DNA of 64,000 nt from Dysosmobacter sp. Marseille-Q4140 (GTDB lineage: Bacteria > Bacillota > Clostridia > Oscillospirales > Oscillospiraceae): positions 3,162,001-3,226,000 of the forward strand of contig CP073694.1 of the NCBI GenBank assembly GCA_018228705.1, given 5' to 3'. Under the pieces are notes generated by a model. That model searched no databases, was not told where the DNA came from, and saw only the letters and a list, made by a program, of their open reading frames with translations. Below, in pieces: positions 58,208-64,000 of the stretch. The position numbers and the translations under genes are program-made. Positions within the stretch are counted from its first letter, which is position 1. The number at the start of each line of letters is the position of its first letter.

Positions 58208-58846
58208 ATGAGCGAAAACGAGCAGGACAAGCGCCTGGAGGAGACCGCCGGGGAGGAACCGGCCAGGGAGGAAAAGAGCGGCCGGGAGGCCTATGAGTGG
58301 GTCCAGGCCCTGGTGTGCTCCGTGCTGGCGGTGGTGGTGCTGTTCACCTTCGTCATCCGGCTGATCGGCGTGGACGGCCACTCCATGGTGCCCACCCTCC
58401 AGGACGGGGACCGGCTGCTGGTGACCACGTCGCTGCTCAGCGGCGAGTACCGCTACGGAGACATCGTCATCATCCAGAAGGGCACCTTTGCCGACGGCGA
58501 CCCCATCGTCAAGCGGGTCATCGCCACGGAGGGCCAGACCGTGGACATCGACTTTGCAAACGGCATCGTCTATGTGGACGGCGAGGCTCTGGACGAGCCC
58601 TACATCAACGAGCCCACCTACACCGACGAGGGCACGGAGTTCCCCCTGACGGTGCCGGAGGGGTCCATCTTCGTCATGGGCGACAACCGTAACCGCAGCG
58701 ACGACAGCCGCAACGCGGAGCTGGGCACTGTGGATACCCGGTATGTCATCGGCCGGGCGGTGTTTTTGCTGTTCCCCGGCGCCGACGAGGCGACGGGGAA
58801 GCGGAACTTCGGCCGCATCGGCCTGATCGGCGGGGTGGAAGCATGA
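58208..58846 (+). CDS. lepB: Signal peptidase I
   Basis: Membrane serine protease that removes signal peptides from exported proteins. The 212-residue protein has a charged cytoplasmic N terminus, one membrane helix (about residues 33-54), the catalytic Ser in GVDGHSMVPTL (about Ser59), the general-base Lys in PIVKRVIATEGQ (about Lys101) and the conserved FVMGDNRNRSDDSR. Single-helix form and length are typical of Gram-positive SipS-type enzymes. Its stop overlaps the rbgA start by ATGA. Confidence 0.96.
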   Translation: MSENEQDKRLEETAGEEPAREEKSGREAYEWVQALVCSVLAVVVLFTFVIRLIGVDGHSMVPTLQDGDRLLVTTSLLSGEYRYGDIVIIQKGTFADGDPIVKRVIATEGQTVDIDFANGIVYVDGEALDEPYINEPTYTDEGTEFPLTVPEGSIFVMGDNRNRSDDSRNAELGTVDTRYVIGRAVFLLFPGADEATGKRNFGRIGLIGGVEA

Positions 58847-59718
58847 ACATTCAGTGGTATCCCGGTCACATGACCAAGACCCGGCGGATGATCGCCGAGC
58901 AGCTGAAGAACGTGGACGCGGTGTGCGAGATCCTGGACGCCCGGATCCCCATTTCCAGCCGGAACCCGGACGTGGATGAGCTGACGGCGGGCAAGCCCCG
59001 GCTGGTGGTCCTCAACCGGGTGGACCAGGCGGACCGGTCCTCCACGGACCGCTGGGCCGCCTACTTCCGGAACAGGGGCTACGCGGTGATGGAGTCCGAC
59101 GCCAGGAGCGGCCAGGGCACCGCCCGGTTCGCCGGGGCGGTCCGGGAGCTGCTGGCGGAGAAGATCCGGGCCTACGAGGAAAAGGGCCAGAACCGGGTGC
59201 TGCGGGTGATGATCCTGGGCATCCCCAACGTGGGCAAGTCCACCTTTATCAATCGTGTCGCCGGCCGCAAGACCGCCAAGACCGAGGACCGGCCCGGCGT
59301 CACCCGCTCCAAGCAGTGGGTGCCCATCGACCGGAACCTGGAGCTGCTGGACACGCCGGGCATCCTCTGGCCCAAGTTCGAGGACCAGAGCGTAGGGCTG
59401 AACCTGGCCTACACCGGCGCTGTCAAGGACGATATCTTAGACACGGAGACCCTGGGCTGCCACCTGATGGCCTACCTGGGGACCCGCTATCCGGAGCCCC
59501 TGGCCGCCGCCTACAAGCTGCCCGCCCTTCCCGCGCGGGAGGATGGGGAGAACGACATCGCCTGGGGCTACCGGCTGCTGGAGGCCGCCGGGCGCAAGCG
59601 GGGCTTTTTGATCTCCGGCGGGGAAGTGGACACGGAGCGGATGGCCAGGATCCTGCTGGACGAGTTCCGGGGCGGCAAGCTGGGACGCTTTACCCTGGAG
59701 CTGCCGGAGGACCTGTAA
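58843..59718 (+). CDS. rbgA: Ribosome biogenesis GTPase YlqF/RbgA
   Basis: The 291-residue GTPase starts MNIQWYPGHMTKTRRMIAEQ and has circularly permuted G motifs: G4 NRVDQAD, then G1 GIPNVGKST (about residue 126), G2 around GVTRSKQW and G3 DTPGILWPKF, then a C-terminal ANTAR-like domain. RbgA matures the late 50S subunit. It is coupled to lepB and followed by small membrane-protein genes and rnhB. Confidence 0.97.
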   Translation: MNIQWYPGHMTKTRRMIAEQLKNVDAVCEILDARIPISSRNPDVDELTAGKPRLVVLNRVDQADRSSTDRWAAYFRNRGYAVMESDARSGQGTARFAGAVRELLAEKIRAYEEKGQNRVLRVMILGIPNVGKSTFINRVAGRKTAKTEDRPGVTRSKQWVPIDRNLELLDTPGILWPKFEDQSVGLNLAYTGAVKDDILDTETLGCHLMAYLGTRYPEPLAAAYKLPALPAREDGENDIAWGYRLLEAAGRKRGFLISGGEVDTERMARILLDEFRGGKLGRFTLELPEDL

Positions 59719-59740
59719 GAGCACAGGAGGTGAACGGACC

Positions 59741-60067
59741 GTGTGGATCGCCAACGCCGCCATGGCGGCCGTGTTCGTGCTGCTGGGCGTGCTCTTTTCC
59801 CGGGGAAAGGGCGCCTTTCTGATCGCCGGGTACAACACCGCCTCTGCGGCGGAGAGGGCCCGGTACGATGAAAAGGCCCTGTGCCGCTTCATGGGCAAGC
59901 TGATGTTTTTGCTGGCCGCCTGTCAGGCGGTCATGGGTCTGGGCGCGGCCTGGGCCGGGATGTGGCTTTACTGGCTTGGCATCGGACTGTTCCTGGCGTC
60001 GGCCCTGGGCGGCGCGATCTACGCCAACACCGGCGGCCGGTTTTTGAAGCGGACGAAGGGGGAGTGA
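59741..60067 (+). CDS. DUF3784 family membrane protein
   Basis: A 108-residue protein with three hydrophobic helices; the block GKGAFLIAGYNTASAAERAR YDEKALCRF is the DUF3784 signature. The GTG start follows AGGAGGTGA. Function is unknown; members are small integral membrane proteins common in Firmicutes. It lies 22 bp after rbgA and 2 bp before the next membrane protein, so all may be one transcript. Confidence 0.88.
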   Translation: MWIANAAMAAVFVLLGVLFSRGKGAFLIAGYNTASAAERARYDEKALCRFMGKLMFLLAACQAVMGLGAAWAGMWLYWLGIGLFLASALGGAIYANTGGRFLKRTKGE

Positions 60068-60069
60068 CC

Positions 60070-60552
60070 ATGGAGCGCACAGGCAGTGCGGACTGGTCCG
60101 AACGGTCCGCGAAGCTGGCCTTCTGGATGCTGGGCATCCATACTCTGACCCTCTGGGCGTGCCTGAGCTGGGAGGAAGAGCGGGCGTGGCTGCGGCTTGC
60201 CCTGCTGGCGGCCTATGCCCTTTGCCTGTGGCAGCTGGACCGGGCCCTCTGGCGTCTCTGCAGCCGCCGGGCCGCCCGCTCCCTGAGCGGCTACTGGCTG
60301 GCGGCCACGCTGTGCGCCGGCGCCTGGATGATCTGGGGCGAGCAGTGGCTGGGCGGCTGCGGCGACATTCTGCTGGTGCTGCTCAGCGCCGCCATCCTGC
60401 CGTACGGGCAGATCTTCTCCAGGTACTACGGAGGCTGGCCCTGGGAAAACAGCGGCCTGACCGCCGCCGTGGGGGCCGCCGCGGTGCTGTTTTGGTGCCT
60501 TGCGCACCTGCTGTGGTATGTCCGGCTCAGCCGCCGGGGAAGCGCGCCGTGA
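60070..60552 (+). CDS. Hypothetical four-helix membrane protein
   Basis: A 160-residue protein, MERTGSADWSERSAKLAFWM..., with about four Leu/Ala/Trp-rich membrane helices and short basic loops. No conserved family recognised. GGGGGAG precedes the ATG, which is 2 bp after the DUF3784 stop, so translation is coupled. It may share a function with that neighbour. Confidence 0.72.
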   Translation: MERTGSADWSERSAKLAFWMLGIHTLTLWACLSWEEERAWLRLALLAAYALCLWQLDRALWRLCSRRAARSLSGYWLAATLCAGAWMIWGEQWLGGCGDILLVLLSAAILPYGQIFSRYYGGWPWENSGLTAAVGAAAVLFWCLAHLLWYVRLSRRGSAP

Positions 60553-60597
60553 GCGCGGCGGGCGGGAACACTTTACACCAATACTGCCGGAGGGGTT

Positions 60598-61050
60598 ATG
60601 AGCGCTGTCTGCCTTCTGAAGAATTTTGACGGGACCATGCCGCGCCTGGAAGTGCTGCCGGACGGCGAACGGACCCGGGTGCTGCTGCACACGCGGTACT
60701 GGGACCGGGAGGACCGGCTGGTTTCCGCGGACGTGGAATTTTCCGATGTGGCGGCGGTGCGGTTTTCCGTGAACTATCTGGGCAGTTCCGCCGGCTCGGA
60801 GCTCTTCGGCCTGTATGAGCTGGCCGGTGAGGAGGAAAAGCTGCGGCTGCTGAAGGAGAACTTTGACGGACGGCGCCGGGATTTCCTCCTGACCGGCTAT
60901 GACTGGCAGGCGGAGGACCCCGCGGATCTGCCCAACTGTATGGACCCTCTGGAGCGATTCGACCCGGCGGACTACCATCTGTACCAGCAGCAGACGGAGG
61001 GCGGGGTCTATCAGATCCTGGCCCGGACGTGGAGACTGAAGGAGCGTTGA
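60598..61050 (+). CDS. Hypothetical protein (150 aa)
   Basis: A soluble acidic protein, MSAVCLLKNFDGTMPRLEVL..., with predicted beta strands in the first half (RTRVLLHTRYWDREDRLVSA, ADVEFSDVAAVRFSVNYLG) and helices later. I do not recognise it. GGAGGGG precedes the ATG. Its 3' end contains the ribosome binding site of rnhB, so the two genes are translated from one message. Confidence 0.68.
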   Translation: MSAVCLLKNFDGTMPRLEVLPDGERTRVLLHTRYWDREDRLVSADVEFSDVAAVRFSVNYLGSSAGSELFGLYELAGEEEKLRLLKENFDGRRRDFLLTGYDWQAEDPADLPNCMDPLERFDPADYHLYQQQTEGGVYQILARTWRLKER

Positions 61051-61052
61051 GC

Positions 61053-61676
61053 GTGGAGCTGTGGACCTATGAGCGTGAACAGTGGGCCGCGGGGTATGAG
61101 ACCGTCTGCGGCGTGGACGAGGCGGGGGCCGGGCCCCTGGCGGGGCCGGTGTACGCCGCCGCCGTCATCCTGCCCCGGGAAGTCGAGATCCCCGGCCTGA
61201 ACGACTCCAAAAAACTGACGGAGAAGAAGCGGGAGGCCCTGTACGGCCTCATCACCGCCCAGGCGGTGGCGTACAGTGTGGCCCGGGTCGAGGCGGAGGA
61301 GATCGACGAAATGGACATCCTCAACGCCCGGATGCTGGCCATGAACCGGGCCATCGCGGGCCTTTCCCAGACGCCGGACCTGTGCCTGATCGACGGCAAC
61401 CGGGACCACGGCAGTTCCGTGGCTATTACCGCGCCCCACCGGTGCATCGTGGGCGGCGACGGGAAGAGCGCCTCCATCGCGGCGGCCTCCATCCTGGCCA
61501 AGGTCAGCCGGGACCGCTATGTGTCCACGGAGCTGGAGGCCCAGTACCCCCAGTATCAGTTTGCAAAGCACAAGGGCTACGGCACGAAGCTGCACTACGC
61601 CATGCTGGACCAGTACGGCCCGTGTCCCGCCCACCGGCGGACGTTCCTCAAAAAGTGGGAGGCGCGGAAGCCATGA
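61053..61676 (+). CDS. rnhB: Ribonuclease HII
   Basis: Removes RNA primers and misinserted ribonucleotides from DNA. The 207-residue protein has the RNase HII active-site blocks VCGVDEAGAGPLAGPVYAAA (Asp, Glu), NDSKKLTEKKRE, LIDGN and ASILAKVSRDRY. The GTG at 61053 was chosen because AAGGAG lies 8 nt upstream and the length fits. It overlaps the YraN-like gene by 4 bases (ATGA). Confidence 0.96.
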   Translation: MELWTYEREQWAAGYETVCGVDEAGAGPLAGPVYAAAVILPREVEIPGLNDSKKLTEKKREALYGLITAQAVAYSVARVEAEEIDEMDILNARMLAMNRAIAGLSQTPDLCLIDGNRDHGSSVAITAPHRCIVGGDGKSASIAAASILAKVSRDRYVSTELEAQYPQYQFAKHKGYGTKLHYAMLDQYGPCPAHRRTFLKKWEARKP

Positions 61677-62035
61677 CCGGCCGAAAGGACCTGGGGAACC
61701 GGGGCGAGGCCGAGGTGGCCCGCTATCTGCGCAAACGGGGCTGCACGCTGCTGGCCAGCCAGTGGCGCTGCCGGTACGGGGAGCTGGACCTGGTGGCCCG
61801 GGACCGCAGCGGCACCGTCTGCTTCGTGGAGGTAAAGCTCCGCCAAACGGGGGGAATGTCTCTGCCCCGGGAGGCGGTGGACCTCCGGAAGCAGCAGCGC
61901 CTGCGCAGCGCCGCGGCGCTGTACCTGAGCCAGCACGAGATCGACGCCCCCGCCCGCTTCGACGTGGCGGAGGTCTACACCGACGAAAACCACCGGATCA
62001 CCGGCGTGACGTATCTTGCGGACGCGTTCCGGTGA
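61673..62035 (+). CDS. YraN family nuclease-fold protein (UPF0102)
   Basis: The 120-residue protein shows the UPF0102 pattern: LGNRGEAEVARYLRKRGCTL, WRCRYGELDLVARDRSGTVC FVEVKLRQ, with the PD-(D/E)XK-like residues Glu, Asp and ExK. The family is a Holliday-junction-resolvase-like fold of uncertain activity. It is coupled to rnhB, as in many genomes. GGGAGG precedes the ATG. Confidence 0.93.
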   Translation: MTGRKDLGNRGEAEVARYLRKRGCTLLASQWRCRYGELDLVARDRSGTVCFVEVKLRQTGGMSLPREAVDLRKQQRLRSAAALYLSQHEIDAPARFDVAEVYTDENHRITGVTYLADAFR

Positions 62036-62079
62036 CCGGCGGAGGAGATAGAAAAATCAATCGTGGAGGTTTTGCCATT

Positions 62080-63567
62080 ATGAAGTATCTGAGCACACGG
62101 GACCGCTCCGTCCGCCTGGACGCGGCGGAGGCCATCGAGATGGGTCTGAGCCGGGACGGCGGACTGCTGACCCCCTGCGAGATCCCCCAGATCGACGAGG
62201 CCTTTTTGAACAGCCTGGTCCACGTCCGCTATCAGGAGCGGGCCGCCAAGGTCATGGCGCTGTACCTGACCGACTACACCGAGGCGGAGCTGCTGACCTT
62301 TGCTGAGAACGCCTACGGCCGGTCGAAGTTCGACACCGGCGCCGTGGCCCCCGTCCGCACCCTGGACGAGACCACCCACTGCCTGGAGCTGTGGCACGGC
62401 CCCACCAGCGCCTTCAAGGACATGGCGCTCCAGATGCTGCCCCAGCTGCTCTCCGCCGCCCTGCGCAAGACCGGGGAGAACAAGACCGTCTGCATCCTGG
62501 TGGCCACCTCCGGCGACACCGGCAAGGCCGCCATGGAGGGCTTCGCCGACGTGCCCCAGACCAAGATCATGGTGTTCTATCCCAAGGACGGCGTGTCCCG
62601 TGTCCAGGAGACCCAGATGGTGACCCAGGACGGCGAGAACGTAGGCGTGTGCGCCGTGGTGGGCAACTTTGACGACGCCCAGGCCGGCGTGAAGCGCATT
62701 TTCTCCGACGCCGCCATCCGGGAGACCCTGGCGCAGCGGGGCTATTTCCTCTCCTCCGCCAACTCCATCAACTGGGGCCGCATCCTGCCCCAGGTGGTCT
62801 ACTATATCTCCGCCTACTGCGACCTGGTCCGGGACCGCCGGATCGTCATGGGGGACAAGGTGAACTTCTGCGTTCCCACCGGCAACTTCGGCGACATCCT
62901 GGCCGCCTACTACGCAAAGCGTATGGGCCTGCCCGTGGGCAAGCTGATCTGCGCCTCCAACTGCAACGACGTGCTGACCGACTTCCTGCGCACCGGCGTC
63001 TACGACCGCAACCGCCCCTTCCACACCACCATGAGCCCCTCCATGGACATCCTGATCTCCTCGAACCTGGAGCGGCTGCTGTTCGACCTGGCCGGGGAGA
63101 ACGACTCCGAGGTCCGCCGCTACATGGACGCTCTGGCGGCCACCGGCCGTTATGAGGTGTCCGATGCCATCAAGAAGGCCCTGGCGGAGCAGTACTGGGG
63201 CGGCTTCTGCGACGAGGCCGGCACCACCGCCGCCATCGCGAAATACTACAAGGACTACGGCTATCTGATCGACACCCACACCGCCGTGGCCGCCAGCGTC
63301 ATGGAGCAGTACCGCGCCGCAAGCGGCGACAAGACCCCCACGGTCTTTGTCTCCACGGCGTCCCCCTACAAGTTCTGCGACAGCGTCCTCACCGCCATCG
63401 GCCAGACCCCCGCGGGCGACGGCGTGGAACTGCTGGACCAGCTGCACGATGTCACCGGCACCGCCGTACCCCGGCGGCTGGCGGCCCTCAAGGGCAAGGC
63501 CCGCCGCTTCGACCTGACCTGTGAGAAGCCCGGCATGGACGGCGTGGTGCTGGACTTCCTGAAATAA
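62080..63567 (+). CDS. thrC: Threonine synthase
   Basis: PLP enzyme converting O-phosphohomoserine to threonine. The 495-residue protein has MKYLSTRDRSVRLDAAEAIE, GLSRDGGLLTP, the PLP lysine in GPTSAFKDMALQMLP (about Lys113), VATSGDTGKAAMEGF, and the C-terminal TVFVSTASPYKFCDSVL. It is the longer, class-I-like form with the insertion around DKVNFCVPTGNFGDILAAYY. GGAGG precedes the ATG at 62080. Confidence 0.97.
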   Translation: MKYLSTRDRSVRLDAAEAIEMGLSRDGGLLTPCEIPQIDEAFLNSLVHVRYQERAAKVMALYLTDYTEAELLTFAENAYGRSKFDTGAVAPVRTLDETTHCLELWHGPTSAFKDMALQMLPQLLSAALRKTGENKTVCILVATSGDTGKAAMEGFADVPQTKIMVFYPKDGVSRVQETQMVTQDGENVGVCAVVGNFDDAQAGVKRIFSDAAIRETLAQRGYFLSSANSINWGRILPQVVYYISAYCDLVRDRRIVMGDKVNFCVPTGNFGDILAAYYAKRMGLPVGKLICASNCNDVLTDFLRTGVYDRNRPFHTTMSPSMDILISSNLERLLFDLAGENDSEVRRYMDALAATGRYEVSDAIKKALAEQYWGGFCDEAGTTAAIAKYYKDYGYLIDTHTAVAASVMEQYRAASGDKTPTVFVSTASPYKFCDSVLTAIGQTPAGDGVELLDQLHDVTGTAVPRRLAALKGKARRFDLTCEKPGMDGVVLDFLK

Positions 63568-63595
63568 GAGATCCGCACGGAAGGGAGGGGCGCGT

Positions 63596-64000
63596 ATGGC
63601 CCTCTATGCCATCGGGGACCTGCACCTGTCCCTGACGGCCGACAAGTCCATGGAGGTGTTCGGCCCCGCCTGGGAGAACTATGTCAGCCGCATCGAGGCG
63701 TCCCTGGGACAGCTCACCGCCGAGGACGTGCTGGTCCTGGCGGGGGACACCTCCTGGGGCATCGACCTTCCCCAGGCGGAGGCGGACTTCCGCTTCCTGG
63801 ACCAGTTCCCCTGCAAGAAGTACCTCATCAAGGGCAACCACGACTACTGGTGGTCCACGGTGTCCAAGATGAAGAACTTTTTCAACGAGAAGGGCATCAC
63901 CACGCTGGACTTTCTCCACAACAACTGCGCCCTCTATGGAGACTACGCCCTCTGCGGCACCCGGGGGTGGTTCCTGGAGGAGGACCAGAAGCCTCACAAC
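63596..64000 (+). CDS. Metallophosphoesterase, 5' part only
   Basis: The reading frame runs off the right edge after about 135 residues. It starts MALYAIGDLHLSLTADKSME with the metal-binding GDLH, then VLVLAGDTSWG, and LIKGNHDYWW, the first three metallophosphoesterase motifs. Substrate cannot be told from the fragment. AAGGGAGG precedes the ATG. It follows thrC by 28 bp. Confidence 0.9.
   Translation, partial: MALYAIGDLHLSLTADKSMEVFGPAWENYVSRIEASLGQLTAEDVLVLAGDTSWGIDLPQAEADFRFLDQFPCKKYLIKGNHDYWWSTVSKMKNFFNEKGITTLDFLHNNCALYGDYALCGTRGWFLEEDQKPHN

Overview
The window looks like chromosomal DNA of a high-GC, spore-forming, butyrate-producing member of the Clostridia, probably Oscillospiraceae (Flavonifractor/Lawsonibacter-like). 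This is inferred from a 3-hydroxybutyryl-CoA dehydrogenase / butyryl-CoA dehydrogenase / EtfBA operon, a SpoIVFA/SpoIVFB-like pair, an IreB-type regulator, a T-box on pheST, a glmS ribozyme, low-GC-Gram-positive style promoters (many with exact 17-bp spacers) and strong GGAGG ribosome binding sites, all in GC-rich DNA.

Layout. 1-5.9 kb (minus strand): 5' part of an SSS-family symporter, ireB, and pheT-pheS behind a T-box. 5.9-11.7 kb: nnr, a lipoprotein, alr, mazF, two hypothetical genes and nrdR. 11.7-15.6 kb: a DUF421/DUF4363 pair, then the glmS ribozyme and glmS followed by a tandem array. 15.8-20.2 kb: an SLH/GH25 surface protein, a tiny Asn/Gln-rich ORF, infC-rpmI-rplT with its leader, and trmB carrying a DUF4275-like tail. 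20.5-24.6 kb: hbd-bcd-etfB-etfA behind a promoter with a Rex-like operator. 24.7-31 kb: ECF sigma/anti-sigma pair, TauE-like permease, Crp/Fnr regulator divergent from ccdA-tlpA, a DUF2383 protein and a CPBP protease.

31.2-55.8 kb is best read as an integrative island. A 45-nt copy of the 3' end of tRNA-Pro lies at 31169-31213 in direct orientation with the intact tRNA-Pro at 55721-55796, and a tyrosine integrase sits just inside the tRNA end. The cargo includes tag, a Sel1-repeat protein, an Xre regulator, an intact IS1182-like element with a 7-bp target duplication, a cluster of small unknown genes (one frameshifted), and a type I restriction-modification locus. In that locus hsdR is separated from hsdM-hsdS by five other genes (HEPN/AbiU2-like, unknown, FRG-domain, small HTH-like, HAD phosphatase), with a Fic protein upstream. 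The stretch 44.2-48.3 kb is visibly more AT-rich than its surroundings.

55.9-64 kb returns to core genes: spoIVFA/spoIVFB-like, rplS, lepB, rbgA, small membrane proteins, rnhB, yraN-like, thrC and the start of a metallophosphoesterase.

The most unusual signal is a family of structured elements placed exactly at gene 3' ends, each duplicating the last 22 codons (66 nt, stop included) of the host gene. After glmS there are four gene tails separated by three 138-nt spacers (period 204 bp). After pheT there are two tails separated by one 153-nt spacer. The two spacers differ in sequence but share the same order of hairpins and the core GAATTCACTTC, and differences between tail copies are synonymous.
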